Assembly (NCBI RefSeq): GCF_001598335.1
Contig: NZ_BCYT01000001.1
Location: 248,001 to 312,000 of the forward strand
Source: Sphingobium abikonense NBRC 16140
GTDB lineage: Bacteria > Pseudomonadota > Alphaproteobacteria > Sphingomonadales > Sphingomonadaceae
Length of the DNA stretch: 64,000 bases
Reading direction: 5' to 3'
Positions 43,149 to 51,994 of this stretch are shown here, one piece after another. The position numbers were made by a program, and so were the translations under genes. A model generated the notes under the pieces. It saw nothing but the letters and a program-made list of their open reading frames with translations. It ran no database searches and was not told the origin of the DNA. Position 1 is the first letter of the stretch; the number at the start of each line of letters is the position of its first letter.

Positions 43149-45542
43149 TCAGAATTTAAACGTTGTTTCAACGCCATAGGTAGCCGGCTGGCCAACATAG
43201 GCGGCTGCAATTCCCAATGTCCGATAGAGATCGGGGAAGCGGCGCAGCAGATATTTCTTGTTTGTGATGTTGCGGCCATAGACCGCCACTTCGACATTGG
43301 GATTTTCAAGCTGGAACGCGATACGCCCGTTGAAAATGCCATAGCCAGGTACGAAGCCGAGGCGGTTTTCCGTCTCGTAGGCCGCCTTTGTCGCCGCCGA
43401 CGCCTGATCCGCCGCCCGGACCGCATCGAAATGCTGACCCCCGACATAGGAATAGGCGCCAGTGACGGCGAGCGTGCCGCCGCCGACAGGAATCTTCTGC
43501 GTGGCGCTGACGTTAAGCTGCTTCTTGGGCAATTGCAGCAGCGGCAAGCCGCTCAGATCGACGACGCAGCCGTTGGCGACCCCGGCGCTGTTGGTGCAGC
43601 CGCTGCCGGCCACCACCTGGATTTCGCTGAAGCTGCCCTTCGCATATTTGCCATCCTGCAGCGAGCCGTTGACGCTGAGCGTCATGCCTTCCCAGGGCAC
43701 GGCGGTGATTTCATTTTCTATGCCCCAGATGCGGACCTTGCCGTTGTTCTGGATATATTGGGTAACACCGATACCGGTCACGAAGCTGTTGACGATCGCC
43801 TGATTGTCATCCTTCCAGGTATGGAAGACCGCCGAGTTGAAGCGCAGGCGTCGGTCGAAGAGATCGACCTTCAGACCGGCCTCCACATCCTTCACCTTTT
43901 CAGGAGAGAAGGCAGGCAGGCCGCCTGCACGCAGGTTCCAGCCGCCGGCCTTCGCCGCGCCGCGGGTCGCAGCATAGAGGAAGATATTGTCGCTAGCCTG
44001 CCAGTCGATGCCCAGGTTCCAGGCCGGATAATTGAATTTGGCATTCTGCTCCTGATTGCAGGTGGTCGCCGTCACGGGGCTGGTTGGCGTCACGGTGCAG
44101 TTGATGCCAGTCGGCGTACCCGCCACGGCGACGTTATAGGGCAAACCATATACCTGCGCATTATGCAGCACGCTGTCGCGGGTGTCCCATGTATAACGGA
44201 AGCCGCCGACCGCACGCAGCTTCGGGGTCAGTTCATAATAGGCCTGCGCGAACAAACCGAAGGTCTTGTTGGTGACGTCGGCGTTGGAATCGCGGATGAG
44301 TCCGCCAAAAATCTGCGAGCGGCTGAATTCATAGCCGCTTTCCTTGCCGGCATAAGCGCCCGTGATGAAGCTGAGGCTGTCGGTAATATTGCCGGAAAGC
44401 TGGAATTCCTGAGAAATATAATAGGATCCAGACCCTGCAAAAGTCGCCAGCAACGGGACGGCCGTACCGTCCGTATCATTCTGGCCATAGTTCATCGAAT
44501 GGCGATAGCCCGTGATCGACTTGAAGTTCAGGCCACCCAGTTCGACGTTGAGCGTACCGGAAAACCCATATACTTCGAGCGTATTGAATGGCTTCACACC
44601 GTAGAGAGCCTGCGCTTCCGGGGTCAGCGCACCGATCGTGGCCGGGGTCGATGTCCCGGTCGCGGTGTTGCCCCACCAATGATCCTTGGTCAGCAGACCG
44701 GCCGTGAGGCCCGGCTGGAAGGCGGCGGGGACGATCGCCGGATTGAAGGCCCAGAGCGCGATCTGCTGACCATGGTTGGACTGGCGGTTCCAGTCGGCCG
44801 AAAGCGTCAGGTCCCAGCCATTGCCTTCATATTTGAGCTTGCCGCGTAAGAATTTGCTGTTGTTATCGGAAAAGTCGCGATTGGTGGCGAGATTGTCGCC
44901 ATAGCCGTCCCGCTCGTTGATCGCGCCGCTCAGGCGGATCGCGAGCCCCTCTGCGAGCGGTACATTGATATTGGCCTGCGCACCCAACGTGCTGTAATTG
45001 CCAAACTCCGCCTTGAAGGTGCCGCTGAGCTCGTCGTTCGGATCGTTGGTGACGATGTTGATCGCGCCACCGGTCGTGTTGCGACCAAAGAGCGTACCCT
45101 GCGGCCCGCGCAGAACCTCCAGCCGCTGAACGTCCTGAATATCGGTCATGCCCGTTGAGGGACGAGGGATATATATCCCGTCAATATAGGTGGCCACGGC
45201 CGGATCGTTGGCAAGGATCGGCTGGAGATTGCCCTGGCCACGAATGGCCACGAAGACGATGCCGTCGCCCCCCGCCGAACCGCGGCCGATGACCAGGCCC
45301 GGCGCGGTGCGCTGAAGATCGACGACATTTTCCACCTTGGCCGTCGCCAATGCTTCGGGCGTGAGCGCCGTGACAGCGATCGGGGTCGTCTGAAGACTTT
45401 CTTCAGTGCGGCGCGCAGTGACGACAATATCCTGAATGCCTTCGCTTGCACCCGATTGCGCCTGCTGCGCAAAAGCGGGCTGCGCCAGAGCGACGACGAG
45501 CGCGCCCATGCCGATCGCGCCCATGGTGACGGCCTTATCCAT
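43149..45542 (-). CDS. TonB-dependent outer membrane receptor
   Basis: A 797-residue receptor with a 25-residue signal peptide (AFA-Q). The plug motif IQDIVVTARRTEESLQTTPIAVTAL is nearly the same as in the receptor at 36745-39207. LEVLRGPQGTLFGRNTTGGAIN follows, and a barrel ending in the canonical terminal Phe (ETTFKF). The two receptors are clearly paralogues. A GGGGAGGAAG site lies before the ATG. It is transcribed in the same direction as, and probably together with, the SDR gene (74 bases) and lies next to another AraC gene. Confidence 0.94.
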   Translation of the reverse strand: MDKAVTMGAIGMGALVVALAQPAFAQQAQSGASEGIQDIVVTARRTEESLQTTPIAVTALTPEALATAKVENVVDLQRTAPGLVIGRGSAGGDGIVFVAIRGQGNLQPILANDPAVATYIDGIYIPRPSTGMTDIQDVQRLEVLRGPQGTLFGRNTTGGAINIVTNDPNDELSGTFKAEFGNYSTLGAQANINVPLAEGLAIRLSGAINERDGYGDNLATNRDFSDNNSKFLRGKLKYEGNGWDLTLSADWNRQSNHGQQIALWAFNPAIVPAAFQPGLTAGLLTKDHWWGNTATGTSTPATIGALTPEAQALYGVKPFNTLEVYGFSGTLNVELGGLNFKSITGYRHSMNYGQNDTDGTAVPLLATFAGSGSYYISQEFQLSGNITDSLSFITGAYAGKESGYEFSRSQIFGGLIRDSNADVTNKTFGLFAQAYYELTPKLRAVGGFRYTWDTRDSVLHNAQVYGLPYNVAVAGTPTGINCTVTPTSPVTATTCNQEQNAKFNYPAWNLGIDWQASDNIFLYAATRGAAKAGGWNLRAGGLPAFSPEKVKDVEAGLKVDLFDRRLRFNSAVFHTWKDDNQAIVNSFVTGIGVTQYIQNNGKVRIWGIENEITAVPWEGMTLSVNGSLQDGKYAKGSFSEIQVVAGSGCTNSAGVANGCVVDLSGLPLLQLPKKQLNVSATQKIPVGGGTLAVTGAYSYVGGQHFDAVRAADQASAATKAAYETENRLGFVPGYGIFNGRIAFQLENPNVEVAVYGRNITNKKYLLRRFPDLYRTLGIAAAYVGQPATYGVETTFKF

Positions 45543-45689
45543 GTCTTCCTCCCCTAGATTTAATCATATGTCGATTTGACGTATGGAATATGTTTAGCTT
45601 GGAGCCGATTTGCGCCATAGTGGCCGAGCCCGGATTGACTGCGCGGCGATAGAATTTGGCCGCTCACCGACAGTTTCCTGCTGCCGCGG

Positions 45690-46592
45690 TCAGTGGACCT
45701 GCGTCGGATGGCAACGGAAATCCTTCGGCGTCTGGCCGGTCGCTGATCGGAAGGCGGCGGAGAAGGCGGACGTGCTGTTGAAGCCACATCGCCAGCTGAT
45801 TTCCTTTATGCGGGAGTTGTCGCTGCGTAGCAATTCCTTTGCCAGGGCGATCCGGCTGCGCGCGACGAATTCACCCAGGCTGCAGCCCGTTCCCTCCTTG
45901 AAGACGCGTGCGACATGCCGCACGCTCATGTTGCAGTCGCGTGCGATATCGGCGACGCCGAGCGGCGCGGAGAGATTCTCCATCACATAATCAATGATGT
46001 TCTGGACCTGTCGCGTGCTGCGCGAGTGCAGGCCGCGCCGTTCGCAAGGGCCCATGTGCCGGGTGAGTTCGACCGCAAGACCCATCAGCATCGATTCGAC
46101 GAGCGTCTGGCTGGCAAATCCGGGCGTCCGCAGTTCCGCAGCCAGTCCCGCAAAGAGCCGGCGCATGGAAATATTCTGGACGTCGGCGCAAGGCTCCACC
46201 TTGTTCAGCGGCTGCTCTCCGTCGAACAACTCCTCCAAAAATTCGTCTCCGAGCGCCACGCAGACGAGATGGCGCTCCTGGAGCGCAGGCTCGCCGAAAT
46301 ATTGGCGATGCGGCGGCATGTAGAGGATGTCCCCCGACGCGGCGCGCCGGTCCGGGCGGCCCATGCTGACCATGCTGACCATGCTGCGCCGCGGCTGACC
46401 ATCGAGCGAATAGTCGAGATAGTGTTTCTCGGGACTGAAAACGCCGCTGCTGGGCTGGACCCAGTCGAAATGCCGCACGTCCACATGTGCGTCGCGAACG
46501 GTGGCCGCCGCTTCGATGTAGAAATTCTGGACGCCAAGCCTTCCTTGGCCGGTCCAATCGCTCTCCGGACGAAACATCTCTACCTCTGCCAT
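45690..46592 (-). CDS. AraC family transcriptional regulator (paralogue B)
   Basis: A 300-residue regulator. HYLDYSL in the sensor half and GDILYMPPHRQ match paralogue A. The C-terminal HTHs are LGVADIARDCNMSVRHVARVFK and IKEISWRCGFNSTSAFSAAFRSATGQTPKDFR. The sensor half contains a short in-frame repeat, SMVSMVSM. It lies upstream of, and co-directional with, the TonB receptor, and is divergent from an MFS carrier, so it may control both. Confidence 0.9.
   Translation of the reverse strand: MAEVEMFRPESDWTGQGRLGVQNFYIEAAATVRDAHVDVRHFDWVQPSSGVFSPEKHYLDYSLDGQPRRSMVSMVSMGRPDRRAASGDILYMPPHRQYFGEPALQERHLVCVALGDEFLEELFDGEQPLNKVEPCADVQNISMRRLFAGLAAELRTPGFASQTLVESMLMGLAVELTRHMGPCERRGLHSRSTRQVQNIIDYVMENLSAPLGVADIARDCNMSVRHVARVFKEGTGCSLGEFVARSRIALAKELLRSDNSRIKEISWRCGFNSTSAFSAAFRSATGQTPKDFRCHPTQVH
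46362..46386. repeat. Short in-frame tandem repeat inside an araC gene
   Basis: CATGCTGAC occurs twice in tandem and is followed by CATGCTG, about 2.8 copies of a 9-base unit. It adds or removes three residues (Ser-Met-Val) per step without shifting the frame. Confidence 0.7.
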
Positions 46593-46808
46593 TTTATATT
46601 TGTCTGCGAGCCAGATAGGCGCGCCACCCGCTTTTTACCTCTATCTTCGGATAGGTGGTCAAGACCCCGCCTACAGGCACATCCATGGCGCGTGCCCGAT
46701 CGAGGCGCGGCATGGGAGCATGGGCGATATACTTGTCGTGCCCCCGTTTCTATGTTCAAACAGGAGGCGCTCAATGTCCATCGCACCGCTCTTGCAGCAG
46801 CGGACGCC

Positions 46809-48098
46809 ATGAGAGCGCCATCGGACAAACCTGCCGCCGCCAGCCATTATCCCTGGTATGTACTGGGCATATTGACGCTGGCACAGACCTGCCATGGCAT
46901 AGACCGCGCCATCATCGGGCTGGTGTTGGCGCCGGTCGGACATGAATTTGCGCTCTCCGACGGACAGTTGGGGATATTGGCGGGTTTCGCCTATGGCATA
47001 TTCTTCGCGCTCGCCGCCCTGCCCTTCGGCGTGGCCGTGGATAGCTGGAACCGGCGCAACCTGATGACCGCGGCGCTGACATTGTGGAGCGGCGCGACCG
47101 CCTTGTGCAGCCTCGCGACAGGATTCTGGACGTTGCTCATCGGCCGGGCCGCGGTAGGGACCGCCGAAGCGGGGGGATCGCCGACCGGCATGTCGCTGCT
47201 GAGCGATTATTTCGGCGAAGACCGGCGCGCAACCGCCATCGGCATCTGGTATCTGAGTTCGGGAATCGGGCTCGCCATCGCCTTCATCGTGGGCGGCGCA
47301 ATCGTGCAGAGCGCCGGATGGCGCTGGGCGTTTGTGGCCGCCGGCGTGCCGGGACTGGTGCTGGCGCCGCTGCTGCTGCTCACGGTCAGGGAACCCGTGC
47401 GCGGGGCACATGACGGGCCGGCCCCGCAGCAGGAGGAAACGCTGAGGCTGGTGCAACGCATCCGCTTGCTCGCGGCGCGGCCGGGACTGCTGTACTGCAT
47501 CTTTGCCATCGTCCTGATCGCGGCCGGCATCTACGGCATGAGCACATGGCTCACCACTTTCCTGATCCGGGTCCATGGCATGCCCATTGCGAAGGCGGGC
47601 ATCCTCATCGCCATTGCCTATGGCGGTCTCGGTTCGCTGGGCGGATTCCTCGCGGGCTGGGTGATCGACCGCGTCAATCGGCGGCGGGGTGGCTTCGATC
47701 CGGCAAGGACATCCCTGTTCGGCGCGGTGATACCCTTGCTGACGGCCGTGACCGGGGTCGGTACGGTCCTGTTCCACGACGTCGATCTAATGCTGGCGCT
47801 GCTGATGGCCTGCGGCTTCCTCAGCGCGTCCTATAATGGTCCGATCTACGCCGTCATCGTGACAATCGCCGGACCGCGCCTGCGGGGCCTTGCGGTATCG
47901 CTGGTGCAGTTGGGCGCGAACCTGATCGGCGTGGGCGCGGGCACCTATCTGATCGGCGCGGTCAGCGACTTTGTCGGGGGAACGGCCGGTGTCGCCTGGG
48001 GAATCGGCACCGCCATGCTGTTCACATTCGCCGGGGGCATAATGCTGCTGCTGGCGTCGCGCGCGATCCGCCGCGCCAAGGCTAGCGGCGACGCATAA
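46809..48098 (+). CDS. MFS transporter (Spinster-like)
   Basis: About 429 residues with 12 hydrophobic segments. The start of TM1 reads LTLAQTCHGIDRAIIGLV and TM2 GILAGFAYGIFFALAALPFGVAVDSWNRR, as in Spinster/hexuronate-type MFS carriers of sphingomonads. AVGTAEAGGSPTGMSL is the TM4-5 hallmark. It probably takes up, or removes, the small organic compound processed by the nearby enzymes. The start is uncertain: ATG 46752 would add 19 residues and neither start has a good ribosome site. Confidence 0.85.
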   Translation: MRAPSDKPAAASHYPWYVLGILTLAQTCHGIDRAIIGLVLAPVGHEFALSDGQLGILAGFAYGIFFALAALPFGVAVDSWNRRNLMTAALTLWSGATALCSLATGFWTLLIGRAAVGTAEAGGSPTGMSLLSDYFGEDRRATAIGIWYLSSGIGLAIAFIVGGAIVQSAGWRWAFVAAGVPGLVLAPLLLLTVREPVRGAHDGPAPQQEETLRLVQRIRLLAARPGLLYCIFAIVLIAAGIYGMSTWLTTFLIRVHGMPIAKAGILIAIAYGGLGSLGGFLAGWVIDRVNRRRGGFDPARTSLFGAVIPLLTAVTGVGTVLFHDVDLMLALLMACGFLSASYNGPIYAVIVTIAGPRLRGLAVSLVQLGANLIGVGAGTYLIGAVSDFVGGTAGVAWGIGTAMLFTFAGGIMLLLASRAIRRAKASGDA

Positions 48099-48101
48099 GA
48101 A

Positions 48102-48135
48102 AAGGGCGGCCTGATCTTTCAACCAGGCCGCCCTT
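48102..48135. terminator. Bidirectional terminator between MFS and CMD genes
   Basis: AAGGGCGGCCTG pairs with CAGGCCGCCCTT (12 bp, 10-base loop) between two convergent stops. On the minus strand the stem ends in TTTTC, on the plus strand in TTC. Confidence 0.75.
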
Positions 48136-48151
48136 CATCCTGCACGTCCCA

Positions 48152-48544
48152 TCACTTCGCGGCGTTGCGTTCCTTGCGCCGTGCCTTGGCGGCTTCGATC
48201 CCCCGGAATACGGTGGTCGTATTGCCCGCCCCGGCATAGAAGAGCACGAAGAGCGGCAGGAAATCCAGCTCCTCATCGGTGAATTCTTCGTTGATGAGGG
48301 CGCCGTTCATCTGGATCTCGACCAGATCGGCGCGGCCCAGCATGGCCGTGGCGCCCAGCACCAGCAAGCGCTTCTCTCGCATCGAGAAAATGTCGCTCGC
48401 CCACAGATTGGCGAACTGATTACCGACGATTTCCTGGTTGAAGGACGATTCCCGATACGGGAGCGTCATTTCCGACGATCCCGGTCCGTAGACCTTGTCG
48501 AAGACTTCCAGCCCCTTCTGCCACTGCGCTTCGTCGATGCTCAT
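48152..48544 (-). CDS. Carboxymuconolactone decarboxylase (CMD) family protein
   Basis: A 130-residue helical protein whose middle (MREKRLLVLGATAMLGRADLVEIQMNGALINEEFTDEEL) fits the CMD/AhpD fold. The CxxC pair of AhpD peroxidases is absent, so it is closer to the PcaC-like branch; a true gamma-carboxymuconolactone role is doubtful because no other pca genes are near. The ATG overlaps the stop of the preceding dehydrogenase (ATGA), so the two are coupled. Confidence 0.8.
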   Translation of the reverse strand: MSIDEAQWQKGLEVFDKVYGPGSSEMTLPYRESSFNQEIVGNQFANLWASDIFSMREKRLLVLGATAMLGRADLVEIQMNGALINEEFTDEELDFLPLFVLFYAGAGNTTTVFRGIEAAKARRKERNAAK

Positions 48545-49392
48545 GCCTTTTCTCCCATTACATTTTCCAAGCCCACGACCGTCTGATCGGTTCGGCGCGT
48601 CAATTCGACCAAGGGCAGCGCGATGCCGTAGCTGCGCGCCAGATCGATGGCGGCATCCAGATCCTTGACCATCAGGCTGCGGGTATATTCGCGCACTGCC
48701 GCTTCCTGCTCGCTGGACGACGGATCGTCGCGCACCGCCAACATCAACGGTCCGCCGACGCTGTCCGAACTGGCGTCGATCACTTCCGCGAGCTGGCGGA
48801 TATCCACACCGGCATTGCGACACAGGACGGACGCTTCATAACCGGCGCGAAGGCAGCCGAAGACGATGACGTTGCGGGCGATCTTCGCGGCCATGCCCGC
48901 GCCGGGGCCACCCATATGCGCCACCAGCTTGGCAAAGCCGTCCAGCACCGGACGCACCTTTGCGATTGTTTCATCCGTACCGCCGACGAGGCAAACGAGG
49001 CCATGCTCGCGGGATTTAGGGCCGCCCGTCACGCCGCAATCGACCAGTTCCACGCCTGCCGCGTCGGTCAGGGCGCGAATGGCGTCCAGATCCTCGATCG
49101 AGACGGTCGCGACCAGCACCACGATCATGCCCGGTCGCGCGCGCGACAGCACGCCGTCGGGGCCTGACAGCACATCAATCGTCTGCTTTGCGTTGACGAC
49201 GGCGATGATTACGACATCGGACTGCGCGGCCAGTTCCGCTGGACTGGCGACGACGGACGGCACGCCTTCCAGCATGTCGGCAGCGTCCGCGCGAATGTCG
49301 TAAACCGCAGCCAACTGCTGCGTCCGCGCAAGGCATATGGCGACGCCCGCGCCGATCTGCCCCAAGCCGATAACGCCTGCTCTTTCTTCCAT
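48541..49392 (-). CDS. NAD(P)-dependent beta-hydroxyacid dehydrogenase (HIBADH family)
   Basis: A 283-residue oxidoreductase related to the one at 35774-36616. The Rossmann loop is GVIGLGQIGAGV, the substrate loop DCGVTGGPKSREHG keeps the Gly-Gly, and the catalytic Lys lies in MAAKIARN. The family oxidises beta-hydroxyacids next to a carboxylate. The ATG at 49392 is preferred because the Rossmann strand begins six residues later; upstream in-frame codons do not fit the family. Confidence 0.87.
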   Translation of the reverse strand: MEERAGVIGLGQIGAGVAICLARTQQLAAVYDIRADAADMLEGVPSVVASPAELAAQSDVVIIAVVNAKQTIDVLSGPDGVLSRARPGMIVVLVATVSIEDLDAIRALTDAAGVELVDCGVTGGPKSREHGLVCLVGGTDETIAKVRPVLDGFAKLVAHMGGPGAGMAAKIARNVIVFGCLRAGYEASVLCRNAGVDIRQLAEVIDASSDSVGGPLMLAVRDDPSSSEQEAAVREYTRSLMVKDLDAAIDLARSYGIALPLVELTRRTDQTVVGLENVMGEKA

Positions 49393-49520
49393 CCTCACGA
49401 TCCTTTCCGCCGCTTGGTTCGCGGTCCTGTCATATCCAGACCGCAAGGGTGGCATAGCCGGGGATGCGCCGTCATCCCGTCAACTGCTGCGTGGCCGAAC
49501 CTCGACAGATTCACCGTCTT

Positions 49521-50849
49521 TCACGACGCATTTGTTTCCAGCGGCAGATTTTTTGCGGCCAGGCAATAATGGAGAACCGCGATCAGGAGCACGGATGCCG
49601 ACAATTGCATACTCAGTTGCAGGCCGCTTGCCGATGCCGAGAGACAGGCGGGTGGCAGCGATGCCTTGCCCGAAACGAGGCAGTCGGCGGCATAATTGCC
49701 CTTATAGAGAAAGACAGCGAGGCGATCGCTGAGATAGCCCAACACCACCGATCCCAACCCCAGCCCGGCGACGGTCTGGCCGAAGGCATGAAGCGCCGCA
49801 GCCGACGCCCGCATGCGCGGTTCGACCAGCGATTGGGTGATGGTCATGATCGCAGGCGTGAAGGCGTAAAGCAGGGTGGTGGCGACAAAGAGAAAGGCGA
49901 CCAGCAACCGCCAGTCCGATTGATGGATCGCCAGCAGATAGAAGGGCAGGGCCAGCCCCACCGCGATGGCAGGCGCCCACCCGCCCCAGCGTATGTCCCG
50001 CTGGATAAGCCGTCCGATCAGATAGCCGCCACTGACCTGTCCGACCATCGTCGCCAAACTGAACGACAGCGCGAACACGAGGCCCGCATGCGCCAGCGGG
50101 AGATCGAACCGGCGAACCAGCAAGGGGATTAGGAACAGATTGGTGCCGAACCCCACCAGCCCGACGAAGCCGCTGCCAAAGGTCAGGTGCAGGAAGGCAG
50201 GCGAACGGGCGAGCCGCCGAAGCACCATGGCGAAGGGGGGCGTATCCGCACTCTGCCCGGCATCCTTCCGTTCAGGTTCGGGAATGGTCGCAACCAGTAG
50301 CAGCGCCAGCAGCAGGCCGGGCGCACCAACCGCCACGAGCGCAAGACGCCAGCCGAACGCCTGCGCCACTGCGCCGCCCGCGATCGCGGCGACGGCGCCG
50401 CCCAGTGGTACGCCTATCGCGATCAGCGAAAAGACGACCGCGCGGCGCCCGGCATCGAACCGGTCGGAAATCATGGAAACGAGCGCTGGCGTGAAGCCCG
50501 CTTCGCCTATGCCGACGCCCATGCGGCAGAGCAGCAGCTGGACATAGCTCCCCGCCGCGCCGGACAACGCGGTCATCAGCGACCAGAGCATGGTCACCAC
50601 GGCAATGATCCGAACCCGGCTGTAGCGTTCGGCCAGCCGCGCCAGCGGGATGCCGAGCACGGCATAGAAGATGGAGAAGGCCAGCCCACCCAGCATGCCA
50701 AGCTGAAGATCGCTCAGGCGCAGGTCGTGGCGAATCGATTCGCCGACCACGGCGATGATCGTGCGATCGATGAAATTGAACATGTAGATCGCGCCCAGCA
50801 GCAGCAGGAACCATCTGTCGTGCGGCCGAAACCCGCCTGCGTCCTTCAT
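49521..50849 (-). CDS. MFS transporter (Spinster-like)
   Basis: A 442-residue carrier with 12 hydrophobic segments. TM1 reads LLLLGAIYMFNFIDRTIIAVV, and the loop-4 region GVGIGEAGFTPALVSMISD matches the carrier at 46809-48098, so they are paralogues. It lies upstream of, and co-directional with, the HIBADH-CMD pair and may bring in their substrate. A GAGGGAGAG site precedes ATG 50849. Confidence 0.88.
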   Translation of the reverse strand: MKDAGGFRPHDRWFLLLLGAIYMFNFIDRTIIAVVGESIRHDLRLSDLQLGMLGGLAFSIFYAVLGIPLARLAERYSRVRIIAVVTMLWSLMTALSGAAGSYVQLLLCRMGVGIGEAGFTPALVSMISDRFDAGRRAVVFSLIAIGVPLGGAVAAIAGGAVAQAFGWRLALVAVGAPGLLLALLLVATIPEPERKDAGQSADTPPFAMVLRRLARSPAFLHLTFGSGFVGLVGFGTNLFLIPLLVRRFDLPLAHAGLVFALSFSLATMVGQVSGGYLIGRLIQRDIRWGGWAPAIAVGLALPFYLLAIHQSDWRLLVAFLFVATTLLYAFTPAIMTITQSLVEPRMRASAAALHAFGQTVAGLGLGSVVLGYLSDRLAVFLYKGNYAADCLVSGKASLPPACLSASASGLQLSMQLSASVLLIAVLHYCLAAKNLPLETNAS

Positions 50850-50992
50850 TCTCTCTCCCTCGCATCTGGCGGCTTTCATTCCATATGTGGGACAGATAGA
50901 ACAGATTCTTTTCGATATGTATCGGTTTTCTCTTGAAACCATAGTGGTACTGCGCCAACAGATCGCCATCTTCGATAAGGGAGTTTCAGCAT

Positions 50993-51265
50993 ATGAAGAC
51001 GATCATCATTGCGCTGGCCGGCCTGGGCCTGACCGCCCCTGCATTTGCCCAAGCGCCTGCGGTGAATCGCAACGAAGCGATCTACTCCGCCGACGGCACC
51101 AAAATCGGCAAGGTGGATCGCGTGCTGACGGCTGCCGACGGCGCCGTATCCGCCGTTCGCGTCATCTATCGTGGCAAGTTCATCTCGATCCCCGCCACCA
51201 CATTGACCGCAGGCGAGAAGGGCGTGACGACCAGCCTGTCGAATGCCGAGCTGAAGAAGCTGTGA
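50993..51265 (+). CDS. Small exported PRC-barrel-like protein
   Basis: A 90-residue protein with a signal peptide (AFA-Q after residue 19). The mature part is EAIYSADGTKIGKVDRVLTAADGAVSAVRVIYRGKFISIPATTL, a typical PRC-barrel pattern of short strands. Similar small periplasmic proteins are common in sphingomonads and their role is unknown. AAGGGAG lies before the ATG. It sits divergent from the MFS gene and upstream of a TetR gene. Confidence 0.75.
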   Translation: MKTIIIALAGLGLTAPAFAQAPAVNRNEAIYSADGTKIGKVDRVLTAADGAVSAVRVIYRGKFISIPATTLTAGEKGVTTSLSNAELKKL

Positions 51266-51314
51266 CTCCTTTCCCTGCGGTCTTGACGGGCCGCGGGGCA
51301 TGGACCCAAGACGC

Positions 51315-51335
51315 GCCTCCGCTTAAAGCGGAGGC
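51315..51335 (+). promoter_or_regulatory. Hairpin covering the ribosome site of the tetR gene
   Basis: GCCTCCGC pairs with GCGGAGGC around a TTAAA loop. The right arm contains the GGAGG ribosome site and ends at the base before the ATG of the TetR gene, so the folded RNA would hide the site. The same hairpin could end the upstream PRC transcript. Confidence 0.55.
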
Positions 51336-51965
51336 ATGAGCGCAAACCAGCAACAGCCTGCACGGACTTCACGGCGGGGTCGGCCACCACGATCCGAAGG
51401 CCCCGCGCTTGACCGCGCGCGGCTGATCGCAACGCTGCTGGATATGGCGCGGTCCGACGGGATCGAGGCGCTCAACATCCGACCTGTCGCGCAGCGGCTG
51501 GGTGTGTCCCCGCGCCTGCTCTACCATCATGTCCGCGACAAGGAGGCGATGCTCGCCCTGCTGACAGACGAGATATTGCGCGGCCGGATGCCTGACCTGT
51601 CGGCGCCCGACTGGGAAAGCCGCCTGCGCAGCATCGCCCGTGCGGTGCACATGGCCTATCGGGATTTTCCGGGCTCCGCCGCCTTCATCCTGTCACGCAG
51701 CGCGAACCGGCTGGAGCAGCCCAATGCGCTGACGATCCGCCGCGCCATATTCGAGGCGCTGGCCGAGGCCGGGCTGACGCAACAGCAAAGCGACGAGATG
51801 CTGGTGATCTTCTCCGTCATCGTGCTGGGGAACGTCGTCGTGTCGGAAAGCCTGGATGACAATGACGACCGGCTGGCGATGCAGCGCAATGTCGTGGAAG
51901 CCGCCCTCACCCGCGCGACCGACATGCTGCTCACCGCGATCCGTACCGTCGCGGGAGCAGCCTGA
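51336..51965 (+). CDS. TetR family transcriptional regulator
   Basis: A 209-residue regulator. A basic Arg/Gly/Pro leader (SRRGRPPRSEG) precedes the helix-turn-helix (LNIRPVAQRLGVSPRLLYHHVRDKEAMLALL). The C-terminal ligand domain resembles the TetR_C type of tetracycline repressors (AYRDFPGSAAFILSR). It is convergent with the long leftward operon that starts at 62081. Its target is not evident. Confidence 0.9.
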   Translation: MSANQQQPARTSRRGRPPRSEGPALDRARLIATLLDMARSDGIEALNIRPVAQRLGVSPRLLYHHVRDKEAMLALLTDEILRGRMPDLSAPDWESRLRSIARAVHMAYRDFPGSAAFILSRSANRLEQPNALTIRRAIFEALAEAGLTQQQSDEMLVIFSVIVLGNVVVSESLDDNDDRLAMQRNVVEAALTRATDMLLTAIRTVAGAA

Positions 51966-51970
51966 GCTCC

Positions 51971-51994
51971 AGCCCCAGATTCAGCCCCAGATTC
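51971..51994. repeat. Tandem 12-base direct repeat
   Basis: AGCCCCAGATTC occurs twice without spacing (51971-51982, 51983-51994), followed by a third partial AGCC. It fills the gap between the convergent tetR and VOC genes and runs over the VOC stop codon. Confidence 0.8.

Noticed and set aside
43125-44849. 574-codon open frame on the plus strand
   Set aside because: It is antisense to the TonB receptor at 43149-45542, which has clear plug and barrel motifs; the antisense frame has no recognisable domain and is Arg/Ala/Gly-rich as expected for GC-rich shadow frames.
45915-46751. Long upstream extension of the MFS frame
   Set aside because: The open frame continues antisense through the AraC gene, but its translation has no similarity to a transporter N-terminus; the gene start is placed near 46752-46809.
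48152-48544. CMD-family gene as true pcaC of the protocatechuate branch started by pobA
   Set aside because: No other pca or lig genes lie in the window, and it is coupled to a HIBADH-like gene instead.
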